Source: Ustilago trichophora (lineage: Eukaryota > Basidiomycota > Ustilaginomycetes > Ustilaginales > Ustilaginaceae). From it: 64,000 nucleotides of DNA. Positions 53,614 to 63,800 of the stretch are shown here, piece after piece; within the stretch, counting starts at the first letter, position 1; each line of letters starts with the position of its first letter. Position numbers and translations under genes: made by a program. The notes beneath the pieces were generated by a model. It was not told the DNA's origin and did no database searches. It was given only the letters and a program-made list of their open reading frames with translations. The stretch is taken from contig OOIN01000006.1 in assembly GCA_900323505.1 (NCBI GenBank), forward strand, positions 62,001-126,000. Reading direction: 5' to 3'.

Positions 53614-54501
53614 ATGAGCAAGAAGGTCTCCCAAGCTGGCTCCTCTGGCTCGATCTCATCCTCGTTTCTCGGCCTCAAAGCCGAGCTTGAGCGATCTAAA
53701 GCCTCCGTCTCCCCTTCCTCGTCCAAACGCAAATTGGACGACTTTGAAGAGCGCAAACCAAAGAAGCTCTCATCAAGCTTTCTCACTTCCATCTCTAGCA
53801 AACCCGCGAAGCCCAACAAACCGCCCCTCAGCCATACCCCTTCAAGCAAAGGAAAAAAGAGTACGTCGGCAGAAAGCACCAACGAACCTACATCGTCTCA
53901 ACTCGACAGCATCCGAGCAAACCTCGAGCGCAAAGCCAGGATCTATTCCCAACTTCAAGCGGGAAAATATGCGGGGATATCTTCGGATCAGTTGAAAGAA
54001 GGGAGTATCGATTGGGATCGAAAGCTTGCTGAGGCGCAAAATCGCAACTCTCCACATCATTTCGATGAAGAAGACGTCACAAGTAGTGCGGGAGTGGAGG
54101 GTGATCCGGAGATAGAATACGTCGACGAGTTTGGTCGAACCCGCAAGGCGCCGCTTAGCGAGATTCCGAGGGACTTACTACCTGTAGAGTACGGTGGAGA
54201 CAAGCAAGTAGAGGAGGTGGAAGGGGAAAATAATGCGATCTATGGACCTTCCACCAGCTTCCCTGTCTACGACCCAACCGCACATCGCCGGGAAAGAGCA
54301 GAAAGGGAGGAGAAAAAGAAACACTTTAACCTGGGCTTTGAAAACAGGTATAGAGGAGCTGCATTTTACAAGTTTGCCGAAGGGGAGGATGAGAGACGGA
54401 CGCAGATGGGACAGCTCAAGCAGCTGAGGGACGAAACTGTTGCTCAGAGAGAGGCTCGGAGTCTTGGTGAGGAGAGAGAGCGGGATGAGCGCAGGCGGTG
54501 A
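53614..54501 (+). CDS. CCDC174-like nuclear protein
   Basis: 295 aa from the ATG at 53614 (MSKKVSQAGSSGS), with the longer open frame upstream starting at a GTG. The first 100 residues are Ser/Lys-rich with a basic KRKLDDFEERKPKK patch. The central EIEYVDEFGRTRKAPLSEIP matches the CCDC174 'vD.fGR.r....' motif, and the C-terminus is a charged coiled coil rich in Arg/Glu (YDPTAHRRERAEREEKKKHF, LGFENRYRGAAFYKFAEGED). CCDC174 is linked to nuclear RNA processing in animals and interacts with the exon-junction factor eIF4A3; a splicing-related role here is inference. It shares a strand with LST8. Confidence 0.72.
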   Translation: MSKKVSQAGSSGSISSSFLGLKAELERSKASVSPSSSKRKLDDFEERKPKKLSSSFLTSISSKPAKPNKPPLSHTPSSKGKKSTSAESTNEPTSSQLDSIRANLERKARIYSQLQAGKYAGISSDQLKEGSIDWDRKLAEAQNRNSPHHFDEEDVTSSAGVEGDPEIEYVDEFGRTRKAPLSEIPRDLLPVEYGGDKQVEEVEGENNAIYGPSTSFPVYDPTAHRRERAEREEKKKHFNLGFENRYRGAAFYKFAEGEDERRTQMGQLKQLRDETVAQREARSLGEERERDERRR

Positions 54502-54780
54502 GGATGATGGTCGATCAAGAAATCGCTCATCTTGAACAACAAAGACGGAGCTGGTCAAACGCTCACGCTGCAAGCTTCACAGCATGTTACTTGACCCTCA
54601 GAAGCACATGACATGAACAAAATATACCCTCAAAGTTTTTCACATCGGCTTCGAAACGCTTCGAGCGAGCATCGGTCAGTCTACACCCTTTGCACGTTGA
54701 CGCCGAAAGCCTCTTAGCATGCATCAAACGAGAGTTTTGACATTGCCCCTCTTCGCGTGAAAGTAGAGCCGATGCGGATC

Positions 54781-56937
54781 TTACTGCTCCTCGCTGACAT
54801 ATGTTCCGGCGGCAAGATCTCGCATGATGAAAACATCCATCTCAGTCCGCATCTCTGCCACAGTCAACATTTGCAGAACCGTCTGCAATCTTTCCCAACT
54901 CTCCCTCTCCCACTCTGTCAAAAGACCCACGGTATCCAACTTGACATCGCTTCTCTCCACCTTCCTCAACAGCGGCATCTGCCTCCTCATCTCCTCGTTT
55001 CTTCTCTGACCCAATCGTGCCAGACTCTGGTAGAGATGGTCCAACAACCAGGCTCGGCACTTGGCCTCGTCGACAAACCAGAGGAAAAAAGTCTTTGCCG
55101 GATCCCTATCTTTGGTCTTGGGCACTTCCTGCAAGCCGAGCAGCGAAGCGTGGAAGAGACGACTGCAGAGATCGCGAGTCTCAGAGATGGAAACAAGGGC
55201 AAGTTTCGAGATGTGCTTCTCTTCCAGTTTGCCCTTTTCGCGGAGGATGTTCATGATTCGGATGGCGGCGGTGCCGAATTTTTCTTCGACTACGTTGCGA
55301 AGCAGGTCCTTGCGAATCCGCTCTGCCACGTTGCTGAATTCGATCGTGAGGGAAGATGCGACTTTGGATCCGCCAGCGGTTTTGGTACTGCTGTCAGAGG
55401 CGGGTGCCATGAGACGAGAGGTTTTCGACTTGCCAGACATGTCTTCCGAGTTGGAAAAGATGGCACAGTACTCGGCGAGGAATTCTTGACGACTGGGGAT
55501 CGAGGATTTGTCCTTGCCAAAGGATCTTCGATCGAATCCCTTTTGGAGGGAGAGGTCGGAGGGAAGCTTGTGCGCAAGCGTGGTGATGGAGATGGGGGCA
55601 CTGCGAATGTCGCGCACCGACTTTTTGGTGGATGCATCACCGGCATAGATGAGATGGCGAAAGACTTCAGCGGCAGTGTTGTTGTACTTTTCGCGAACGG
55701 CATCGATCATAACTTCGTCACGAAGGTGGACGTCAAAGCGGTCATAGTGGACACGCAGGAATACGTTTGGGTCGATTTCGTAGTCCTCTGCTGGGTCGAA
55801 ACCTTCCGCGGCCGACGAGGCGTGGAAGCCATTGACGCCGTTCTTGTCCTTGCCCTTGTCCTTACTGCTCTTCTTATCCTTGCTGCTGCTGCTGCTGCTA
55901 GACTTGGAGCGCTTGCTCTTGCTCGCAGCACTGGCCACAGCGATAGCGCTCTGCTTTTTGCGAATCAAACCACGCCGTGTCTCGCGGTGATCTGCGGCCA
56001 ATCCATCCGGCCCCAGCGAAACGGTGGTTCCCGAGACATCCCAATCGGCATCTCTTTCCTCGGCAATCTGGACGCGTACTTCCTCCTTGATTCGCTGCAA
56101 ATCCTTGGGAGTAGGAATACCGCGCAGTTCGCGCCTCTTCTTGGCTTCGTACTTGATCTCCTTATCTCGTGGCGAGACGTGCTGGTGAACCGAACTGGGC
56201 CGCAAGTAGGTGCGATAGAGCATGATGGTCAGCTGACGCGCCACTTCCGACTGCAGATCGGCGAGCTCATCCGTGGCGCCTGCCTTGCGCTTGTTTGAGC
56301 CGTTTGTGGTGCGGTTTGGTGGATCGCCGTTGAGTTGAGCCTCGGCGGCGAGGGATGCTGGATTGCGCTGCGCATTTATCTCGGATGCAATGCGGTTGAT
56401 GATGTCGCTAGCCTGCAGCTTGCCATGCTGGAGCACCAGCTTGACAATTCGAGCAGCAGTGTCTCCGAGCTCTTGCTCTGCGATACCAATGTACCTGCCG
56501 AAACGAGGACGGAGAAGCACCTCGTTGATGTTGATCTCGAAGAACTCTTGGTTCGGGTCGGCGACTTCAGGGTCGGTAGAACTATGCCAGGCACATCCAT
56601 GCTGGATGAGCGTCATGATGGTCTGCTCGACGAGCAGCTTTGGTACGGGGACGGGCGCATTGGGATCGCCGGTGCTGTAGCTTGTACTGGCACCTGCGAT
56701 GGGCGCCGAGACAAGCGTGGATTTGCCGTGTGTCGAGCTGGTGTTGGCGAAAGGGTCGGTAGGGCCACGGTTGGTTCGGGTAGGTGCCTGGTTGAGAAAG
56801 CGCCCAATCTCACGGATGGTCAATCGACCACGTTTGAGAAGAAGCGCGCCGACTCGTGCAGCGATGGGACCAAAGTGCTGCAACAAGACGTGCTCGCAGA
56901 GCTTGATCTTTTGGGGTGAGTGTGCGGTCGACGACAT
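54781..56937 (-). CDS. RPC82: RNA polymerase III subunit Rpc82 (RPC3)
   Basis: 718 aa from the ATG at 56937. Winged-helix repeats are visible: KLCEHVLLQHFGPIAARVGA, LLLKRGRLTIREIGRFLNQ, RPRFGRYIGIAEQELGDTAA, RIVKLVLQHGKLQASDIINR, and VVEEKFGTAAIRIMNILREK followed by GKLEEKHISKLALVS. A low-complexity Ser/Lys tract (about residues 335-370) separates the N- and C-terminal parts. Rpc82, Rpc34 and Rpc31 form the Pol III initiation trimer, which would serve genes such as the tRNA-Thr gene 3.8 kb downstream of this locus. The gene is divergent from PUS4. A 513-codon antisense frame lies over it and is not real. Confidence 0.95.
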   Translation of the reverse strand: MSSTAHSPQKIKLCEHVLLQHFGPIAARVGALLLKRGRLTIREIGRFLNQAPTRTNRGPTDPFANTSSTHGKSTLVSAPIAGASTSYSTGDPNAPVPVPKLLVEQTIMTLIQHGCAWHSSTDPEVADPNQEFFEININEVLLRPRFGRYIGIAEQELGDTAARIVKLVLQHGKLQASDIINRIASEINAQRNPASLAAEAQLNGDPPNRTTNGSNKRKAGATDELADLQSEVARQLTIMLYRTYLRPSSVHQHVSPRDKEIKYEAKKRRELRGIPTPKDLQRIKEEVRVQIAEERDADWDVSGTTVSLGPDGLAADHRETRRGLIRKKQSAIAVASAASKSKRSKSSSSSSSKDKKSSKDKGKDKNGVNGFHASSAAEGFDPAEDYEIDPNVFLRVHYDRFDVHLRDEVMIDAVREKYNNTAAEVFRHLIYAGDASTKKSVRDIRSAPISITTLAHKLPSDLSLQKGFDRRSFGKDKSSIPSRQEFLAEYCAIFSNSEDMSGKSKTSRLMAPASDSSTKTAGGSKVASSLTIEFSNVAERIRKDLLRNVVEEKFGTAAIRIMNILREKGKLEEKHISKLALVSISETRDLCSRLFHASLLGLQEVPKTKDRDPAKTFFLWFVDEAKCRAWLLDHLYQSLARLGQRRNEEMRRQMPLLRKVERSDVKLDTVGLLTEWERESWERLQTVLQMLTVAEMRTEMDVFIMRDLAAGTYVSEEQ

Positions 56938-57493
56938 GTTGTCAGCAGAGCCGAGGCAAGCCTAGAGATGCAGGCGGTAGGAAGATGATGAATGTTCAGT
57001 CGACGATGGAGGCGACACCACGCTGTGTATGTGCCAACGTCTGATCGCTTTTGTTGCGGATAATGCTGTTGGACGAGTAGCTTCGCTTATGTGGATGAGC
57101 GAGCTGCAACAAAAGTAATGGCGTGTTCACGAGTCCATCGTGTCTGAGCACTACAGCGAATGTGGTGAAGAGACTCGCAGCATCTGTTGCTGTGCGAGCG
57201 ATGAAGGTGATGTCTTGAGAGTTTTGGAAAGGGTTCGGTGGGATCTCATACTATTTTTTTTTTTCCCCCTTTCTTTTTGGAAACGTTTTCTTCGTAAAAA
57301 GTCTCAATTTCTGCAGCAGCGTGGAGGAAGACCGAGCAGCTACGGTGGATCCGATCGCCGATTCAAATTTCCGAAATGTGAGAAGAAAAGTGTCACACTT
57401 TTCTCCACTTTTGGCTCAACATGCTCCTTCCATGTCGTCCAACTGGCAAGCCTTGGTACCATCATCTTTCCTCATACATTCGCTTCCCATACA
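56938..57493. promoter_or_regulatory. Divergent promoter region RPC82/PUS4
   Basis: 556 bp between start codons. A T run (57255-57266) followed by C and T is the only simple feature. No intervening gene. Confidence 0.45.
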
Positions 57494-58858
57494 ATGTCTG
57501 CCGAGGAGCAAGTTATAACCAGAAGCGTCGATTCAGCTGAGCCTCACACGCCAACTTCATCGGAACAGACGCTGCAGCCCACACCCACCGAAAACATGAT
57601 CACTCCAGCTGCTGTGGCTTCGTCCGCCATCGGTCCTATTCGCAATGCCGTTCGCACTGCCACCACCGCCACCTCTGCTACCGCCTCAACATCGGCTCGT
57701 CCCCTCTCTGGTATCTTTGGAATCAACAAGCCCAGCGGTCCCACCTCCATGTCTCTGCTGGACGATCTCAAACCCTTGTTCGCGACCTCACCACTCTTCG
57801 CCGATGCCGACGGTAAACGTCCCAAGGACAATAACTCTCGCAAGCGCGGCAAGTTTGGCAAAGGCAAAAGCAAGTGGGCTGGTGGCGTCGCTGGCGCACC
57901 CAAACTCGGTCAAGGTGGAACTCTCGACCCGCTCGCAGATGGCGTCCTAGTCGTTGGAGTCGGAAACGGCACCAAACAGCTGCAAAAGTATCTCGACTGT
58001 ACCAAAGAGTATCGCAGCACGGGACTCCTCGGTTCTGCAACTACCTCTTACGACTCGTGCGATCCCATCCTTACTCGTAAGCCGTACGATCACGTTACGC
58101 CTCAGCAGATCGCCCACCTGCTACCGAGGTTCACTGGGACAGTCAAGCAGATCCCTCCACTGTACTCGGCGGTACGCATCGATGGCAAGCGACTGTTCGA
58201 GTACGCACGTGACAACTTGCCACTACCGAGACCCATCGAGCCTCGTAAAGTCACGATCCACGAACTGAGGCTGGTCGACTGGTTGGAAAGTGGCAAGCAC
58301 GGATTCAAGGAGCCCGAACGAGAGGTACCGGCTGAGGATAAGGCGTTGGTGGGGAGAGTGCTCGATATGGCTGGTCGCAAAGAAGGTCAGACCGACACTG
58401 TCAAAGAGGAAACGGACGACAACGCTGAGTCCGCCGATGCACCTGCACCGGCGACAAGCTGGAAACGGCTCCCAACGAGCAAAGATGGTCCTACCGAAAC
58501 AGAAAGCAAATCCACAGAAGGCGATGCAGGACCACCAGCATTCGTACTCGAAATGACCGTTTCGTCAGGTACATACGTCCGTTCGATTGTACACGACCTC
58601 GCCATAGCAGCAGGCTCAGCAGCACACGTTCAGACACTCACTCGAACACGACAGGGCGAATGGTCGATCGACACCATTTCCGAGGGCAGCTCACAGGACA
58701 ACGTGGTTCCCGGAAACTGCATCGAGTGGAAGGTGTTTGCAGACGCCATTGCCGACATGCAACGGGAAAAGACGGATGCCACATACAGATCGCCTCGTGA
58801 TGAAGAAGGGCTGCGCGAGTGGGAGCGACAGCTGCTCAAAGTCATTGTTCCTGTCTAA
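57494..58858 (+). CDS. PUS4: tRNA pseudouridine-55 synthase (TruB/Pus4)
   Basis: 454 aa from the ATG at 57494 (MSAEEQVITRSVDSAEP); the frame is open far upstream but only with leader-like sequence. The TruB core is clear: GIFGINKPSGPTSMSLLDDL, then GQGGTLDPLADGVLVVGVGN with the catalytic Asp at about residue 144, then TKEYRSTGLLGSATTSYDS, IPPLYSAVRIDGKRLFEYAR, and EMTVSSGTYVRSIVHDLA. An insertion rich in Gly/Lys (about 105-135) and one rich in Glu/Asp (about 285-335) lengthen it. Pus4 makes pseudouridine 55 in the T-loop of nuclear and mitochondrial tRNAs and also modifies some mRNAs. Confidence 0.95.
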   Translation: MSAEEQVITRSVDSAEPHTPTSSEQTLQPTPTENMITPAAVASSAIGPIRNAVRTATTATSATASTSARPLSGIFGINKPSGPTSMSLLDDLKPLFATSPLFADADGKRPKDNNSRKRGKFGKGKSKWAGGVAGAPKLGQGGTLDPLADGVLVVGVGNGTKQLQKYLDCTKEYRSTGLLGSATTSYDSCDPILTRKPYDHVTPQQIAHLLPRFTGTVKQIPPLYSAVRIDGKRLFEYARDNLPLPRPIEPRKVTIHELRLVDWLESGKHGFKEPEREVPAEDKALVGRVLDMAGRKEGQTDTVKEETDDNAESADAPAPATSWKRLPTSKDGPTETESKSTEGDAGPPAFVLEMTVSSGTYVRSIVHDLAIAAGSAAHVQTLTRTRQGEWSIDTISEGSSQDNVVPGNCIEWKVFADAIADMQREKTDATYRSPRDEEGLREWERQLLKVIVPV

Positions 58859-59039
58859 GGATTGCCTTTACGGGGCGAAGAAAAAAAAAAAATAAAAGAG
58901 CAGATGATGCTAGATTGCAACACGCGAAAACAAAGCGGGGGATATCGACACAAAAAAAGACCTGTGTATGAAGGTAAATGTTCTCGAAGCTGTATGTATA
59001 TCAGAGAGACTATATGAGGGCCCCGGAGAGCAAATAAGG

Positions 59040-60139
59040 TCACAAGTGACTGTTCAGCCAGCTGTCGTTCAGGATGATGCACATTGAGAAAAAGAAGGGA
59101 TCAGATCAGCAACATGATGCAAGGGCAAATTTCAGAACAAGTGGGATGAAACTTACTTGATGACATATTCGCCGACAATGACCTTGTCCTGGCCAGGCTC
59201 GTTGAGCAGGTCGTGGTAGTAGCCGTCGAAAAGCTTGATGGTCTTGTCGCTCGCCTTGACGCGTTCCACAAATTTCTCTGAGCCTTTGTGGCTGGTTACA
59301 AGATCGCTGGTTCCGTGGATGACCAGCAACGGCTTCGACTCTGGCCACTGCTGATATGCTTTGTCTACCATGTCCATGCCACCTTGGAGCGGTCCCTGGA
59401 TCGCCTTGAGGTAGACCTTCTTGTCCGAGAGCGGGTCATTTTCAAAGTTCTTTGCTACGACAGGATCTCTCGAGATATTCTTGCCCATCAGGTCCACACT
59501 CCAGTGCATCTCTGGGATGATGGAGAGCAACTTTGTCGCACCCCACACAACAAACCACGGCGGAGGCTTGGTAAGTGTCAACCAGGGAGCGCAAGCCACG
59601 ACACCAGCGACCATCTCCTTTGCCTCCTGCGATGGACCATTGCCACCGTGCTGCCGCTTCCACTCCTCGCTGCGCGTGTGGAACGCCGTCACGATACCAC
59701 CGCCCATACTGTGTCCCAGCAAGAAGATGGGCACCTTGTTGGTGCCCCACCTCTGATCCAAGCGCTGTCGAGTCTGGCGGATGACAAATTCGAGATCCTG
59801 AAACTGTTGCGGCCAAGTGGTGTTGCCGTAATTCTTGACAGGGTCGGAAGAGGAGCGGCAGGTGTTGCCCCAACCGCGCTGGTCAAAGCCGAGGATCTCA
59901 TGGCCTTTGCTGGGCCATAGCTTGAAAATGTTGCGGTAGCGATCTACGTACTCTACAAAGCCGTGGACAAAGATGGTGGTGGATTTGGGCTGAACTTCTT
60001 GATCGCCTTCAGTGGGGTAGAAGCGCTTGGCCCAGAAGCGTGTCTTGTCCGAGTAGTCGGTGTCGATCCAGAACTGTTCGGAGTTGCCCCCGTTGGGGAT
60101 GTCGATCTCGGGAGGGACGGTAGGCTGCTTTCCAGTCAT
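59040..60139 (-). CDS. YJU3: Monoglyceride lipase (Yju3-like), two exons, PTS1-type end
   Basis: Start ATG at 60139 (MTGKQPTVPPEIDIPNG). The alpha/beta-hydrolase core has HGFVEYVDRYRNIF near the oxyanion, LGHSMGGG with Ser at about residue 142, the acid in VIHGTSDLVTSHKG, and His in DGYYHDLLNEPG. The first exon (59157-60139) ends in codons for EYVI plus AA, immediately followed by GTAAGT. The donor's TAA makes an apparent stop (ending ...VIK). A 95-nt intron with a CGACAG acceptor joins it to exon 2 (59040-59061), giving N-W-L-N-S-H-L and a TGA, 334 aa in total. The spliced end matches the monoglyceride-lipase C-terminal 'WL' helix, and the last three residues fit the PTS1 pattern. The enzyme hydrolyses monoacylglycerol to fatty acid and glycerol; in yeast it is on lipid droplets. 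Confidence 0.9.
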
Positions 60140-60691
60140 TTCGTGGATGAGACGCTGATGATGGAAAGGAGCAAAGAGGTGTAGAAGGACGAATGTATGC
60201 AAAACTCAGCCTTGTGGTCGAGAGAGTGTGGAGTTGGAAGCGTGCGGAATTGCCGTTCCGGAGTTGGCAAGTGGTTAAAGACTGACACACAAAAATGGCG
60301 GAAAGGTGACACTCGCATTCAGTACATGGGGCATGTGCGCCGCTGATCTTCGGTTAACTTAGCGCTTGCCATCCAAGCCGATAAGTTACAGTCAGTATTC
60401 ATTCTGTGCTTCCATGTACTTTCTTCAACGCTTCCACTACTTCGCTTTCCTTGCCAATAGTTACTTGATTCTTCTCATAGGTCGAGGCAAACAGGATGCT
60501 TCCCCAGTTTCCGACCAGGGATCACACAAGCCATGTTGAAAGCAATAAACACATGGTCCCTTGCTGTCCGTGCAGAAGGGCCCTCGCCTGCGTCTCCCTT
60601 GTACTGTACATTTTTAAACACTTGTATAAACACCGATAACAATGTTGACAGGTATATGTAGGCAACTTAGGTCGTGTGTGATATGAAATCG
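60140..60691. other. Intergenic, upstream of tRNA gene
   Basis: 552 bp. A TTGTACTGTACAT motif lies at about 60599-60611. No gene supported. Confidence 0.45.
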
Positions 60692-60763
60692 GCCTCCTTA
60701 GCTCAGCGGTAGAGCACTTCACTAGTAATGAAGAGGTCAGTCGTTCGAGTCGGCTAGGAGGCA
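60692..60763 (+). tRNA. tRNA-Thr, anticodon AGT
   Basis: 72 nt, no intron. The acceptor stem GCCTCCT pairs with AGGAGGC, with A as discriminator at 60763. The D arm is GCTC..GAGC with loop AGCGGTA. The anticodon stem is CTTCA/TGAAG with loop CTAGTAA, anticodon AGT at 60724-60726. The T arm is AGTCG-TTCGAGT-CGGCT, and the variable region is AGGTC. A CTTTTT run just after (about 60767-60772) suits Pol III termination. The internal A box (TAGCTCAGCGGTAGAG) and B box (GTTCGAGTC) are the promoter. A34 would be edited to inosine to read ACU/ACC/ACA. Confidence 0.97.
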
Positions 60764-61017
60764 TCTCTTTTTGGATAATTTTTTGCACTCCTTCGCATTT
60801 TCTGATGCATTTTCAAGTGTTCTTTTCCACTCAGCTTTGTTTTCTCGCTTTGGGAGGAGGCTCGAAGGCAATCTTGACAAGAACACGATACAGTACTGGC
60901 ACTTGGTAAGGGACACACACACCATACGAAATGAGGCGCTGACGACTACCAATCTTCTATGCATGTGGGGTATATGGATGGTATAAGACAAACCGCAGTG
61001 TGATCGGTCTGTTGGAT

Positions 61018-61605
61018 CTAGCAGCTCTTGACCTGCACCTTTCGTCCAGCCTCTAACAAAGCACAAGTTTGCTTCCACTCTGCAAACCAACTCCACCCCT
61101 TGAAATACTCTCTGCTCGGTGTTTCTGCCACTCTATACTTGAACCCCTTCAACTTGCTCTTAAACGGCAGTTGGAGACAATGCAAGTGTAAGTGATCCAC
61201 ACTGCGAAATGGCGGGATGTGGAATCCAAACCGTCGCTCCTCGTTGCTGTCGTGTGACACCAGGTCCAGTGCCTTGTTTCCCAGGGCTTGCATCTCACGG
61301 ACGAGACCGATATCTCGATGGGCGAGCGTTTGTACGTTGGCAATGTGCTCGCGAGGAATCACCAGAAGATGAACAGAGGCTGCAGGGGAGCGGTCAGTGA
61401 AGCAGATGTATTTGTCGTCGGAGAGGACGATGTTGAATCGGTCCGAAGTGACGTTACAGAAGACGCATTTAGCCGGGTTGACAGAGTCGATTGCTCGATG
61501 GCCTGCTGGGGCGACAGTTCCGCTCTGCGGTTCTTGGGAGGTGAGGAGAGGCGAGTTGATGTCCTTGTTGGAGCGGCCGAAGCAGCTGCCGAAGAGCGAA
61601 GCCAT
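61018..61605 (-). CDS. HIT-family protein (HINT3/aprataxin-like)
   Basis: 195 aa from the ATG at 61605 (MASLFGSCFGRSNKD). After about 40 variable residues the HIT fold begins with CVFCNVTSDRFNIVLSDD, containing a Cys-x2-Cys as in zinc-type HIT proteins. DRSPAASVHLLVIPREHIAN follows, and the triad region FHIPPFRSVDHLHLHCLQLP supplies H-x-H-x-H. It resembles HINT3 and aprataxin-like hydrolases, which cleave nucleotide phosphoramidates or remove AMP from DNA ends. The substrate is not predictable. It lies on the opposite strand from COQ3. Confidence 0.9.
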   Translation of the reverse strand: MASLFGSCFGRSNKDINSPLLTSQEPQSGTVAPAGHRAIDSVNPAKCVFCNVTSDRFNIVLSDDKYICFTDRSPAASVHLLVIPREHIANVQTLAHRDIGLVREMQALGNKALDLVSHDSNEERRFGFHIPPFRSVDHLHLHCLQLPFKSKLKGFKYRVAETPSREYFKGWSWFAEWKQTCALLEAGRKVQVKSC

Positions 61606-62379
61606 GGAGGCCCCACGAGCGACTCTATCCCGCCAGCTTAGGTCCTTCTATGAGAGTGCCGCTTTGATGCAAATCCTGAAGGTCTCTTCGCTAGCCTCAT
61701 CAGCTTGCTATCAAGGATGGAATCGTGGTGTTGGTCTCGCGGGATACAACCCAGCGTTGGTCAATGGCAGGGTCAGGGGCAGAAGATTGAAAGGGTTCAG
61801 TATGTAGCACACAGGAGTGGAGGCTTGAGAGTCCGCTGACTCGGACGAGAAGAGATCCACTCTGGAGCCGCAGCTTTTTCGCTTCTTGTTGGCTGACAAC
61901 ACACTCATAAAGCGCGTTTTCCAGCGAGTGAGAAATGATCGCTTCTTCCAAAGCTCAGATTCATCCGACCCTTCTCCTTTCCTTTCCTTTCCACCACCAG
62001 CATCCTCAAAACGTAAGTTCCTTCCACCTTCTCGATACGATATTCACGCTTCGAATGATGATTGGATTCTGCCTGGCACCAGTCGTAATAAAGCAAATTC
62101 ATTGCCGACAACACCGATTGCAGTGGAGGCCTTTACGCTATTATCCTCCCTTAATCTGATACAAGCCCTTCTCCCTCCTCGAGATTGCACACAAGAACGT
62201 AACAAATGAGAAAACCTCAGAAGCTGACCATCTTCTCCTCGATATCACCTTCCTTTTTCGTTCGCATAATAGAGCTCTCGCTTTCTTTCTGTTACCCCTG
62301 CTTTGTAGCCCCTGCTTTGTACTTCTACTTCCACTATACCCTCTTTTGAAATTTCCCTTCTTTTGGTTGCTTTAAGGAT
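61606..62379. promoter_or_regulatory. Divergent promoter region HIT protein/COQ3
   Basis: 774 bp between the two start codons. A 65-codon ATG-initiated minus frame (61711-61908) is open but unconserved to my knowledge. The last 150 bp before COQ3 are CT-rich. Confidence 0.4.
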
Positions 62380-63551
62380 ATGATCGCACCCACGACGACG
62401 GGCGCTAGGTCGACCACGCGCTTGCTGTCCCGCCCAGGCGCGGCTTTGGTCTGTCAGTGAGTCTTCATTCTCATGGCCCTCCCCTGTCCTTGTCCTACTC
62501 TTGAGGTTTCGATTGCTGAGACCGCTTCTCCTCCTGTGCTCATCATCACATCAGATCGACAACAGCGGCAGTACGATCCTTCGCATCCACCTCGAAGCAT
62601 CGTCTCGACTCGCCTTCCCCTTCGTCGGTACATGCATCCGAGATCGAGCATTTCAGCCGACTCTCATCGAAGTGGTGGGATGAACATGGCGAATTCGGCC
62701 TGTTGCATGCTATGAATCCTGCGCGGATCCAGTTTCTTCGTGAGAAGCTAGACGAAGTATGGGGTTACGAGCTTGCTAAGCGTCAGGTCGAAGCACGGAA
62801 CTCCGGCACATCCCTTTCCCCATCTTCAACATCAGCATCTTCGACATGGTCGACCGAAGCAAGGACGCCGCTGGAGAATCTAGGCAAGACACGATTCCTC
62901 TCCGGTCTCGATGTGGCTGATATCGGGTGTGGTGGGGGACTTCTTTCCGAATCATTGGCCCGACTGGGTGCCCGAACCACTGGCGTAGACGCAAGCAGCT
63001 CCAACATTGGAATTGCCACCACCCATGCCTCTCGCGACCCCATCCTCTCTCGAACCCACCCACTCGGCGGTCCAGCGCTGACCTACCTCCATACCACCGC
63101 TGAAGACCTCGTCGCACAAAACCGCACCTTTGACATCGTCTGTGCCATGGAGGTGTTGGAACACGTTAATGGTCCCGCCGACTTCCTCCGCTCTCTCGAT
63201 AAGTTGGTGAAACCGGGAGGACATTTGTTCATGTCGACCATTGCTCGTACACCGCTGTCTTGGTTCTTGACCATCTTCATGGCCGAAGATGTCCTGCGCT
63301 TGGTCACACCTGGAACGCACACCCATCATCAGTATATCAACCCCCAGGAGTTGGTAGACTTCTTTGAGAAGGATCTCAACTGGTATGGTCAAGCGAAAAC
63401 CGACCTTCCACAAAGGTTGCACTTTGAAACCAGAGGTACAGCATATTTGCCATGGAAGGGTACTTGGAGCCTAGCGACATCTGGGACTAGCTTGCCAGGT
63501 ACTCAGGAATGCAACTACTTTTTCTGGGCGAGAAAACCTCTCCGTCCCTAG
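62380..63551 (+). CDS. COQ3: Ubiquinone biosynthesis O-methyltransferase Coq3
   Basis: Two exons, 62380-62456 and 62555-63551, splice in frame to 357 aa (98-nt intron, GTGAGT..ATCAG, junction codon CAA). Exon 1 gives a basic, Ser/Thr-rich N-terminus (MIAPTTTGARSTTRLLSRPG) suited to mitochondrial import. Exon 2 continues to ASEIEHFSRLSSKWWDEHGE and LLHAMNPARIQF, the conserved UbiG/Coq3 opening. The SAM-binding motif DIGCGGGLLSE lies near residue 147, with ALTYLHTTAEDL, IVCAMEVLEHVNGPADFLRS, and LVKPGGHLFMSTIART. The family block HHQYINPQEL is present. Coq3 carries out both O-methylations of coenzyme Q on the matrix side of the inner membrane. Confidence 0.95.
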
Positions 63552-63800
63552 AGAGGCCCCAAATCGCATCGCAATCTCATCCTCCAAAACCAACCTCTCC
63601 CCACGGACAGCGAACGATACATCACAACCCACAAAGCTGAATGCTGAAATGAGCGAGAACTGGATTGCCGATGATGTTAGTGTGAGAAGAAATGATGTGT
63701 AGAGTCTCCAGCCAGGTGAATGTGATGATGAAGTGTGGATGCAAGATGAATGAATGAATGAATGAATGAACGTGATCTCAAAGACAAAGCGTGTGCGATA
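63552..63800. other. Short intergenic stretch with (GAAT)n
   Basis: A GAAT/TGAA tandem of five to six units lies at about 63749-63771, between convergent 3' ends. Confidence 0.6.

Noticed and set aside
54757..56298. 513-codon open frame antisense to RPC82
   Set aside because: Same reason; RPC82 is conserved on the minus strand over the whole stretch.
61711..61908. 65-codon minus-strand ORF between the HIT gene and COQ3
   Set aside because: ATG present, but too short, without motifs and inside a divergent promoter; kept only as a note.
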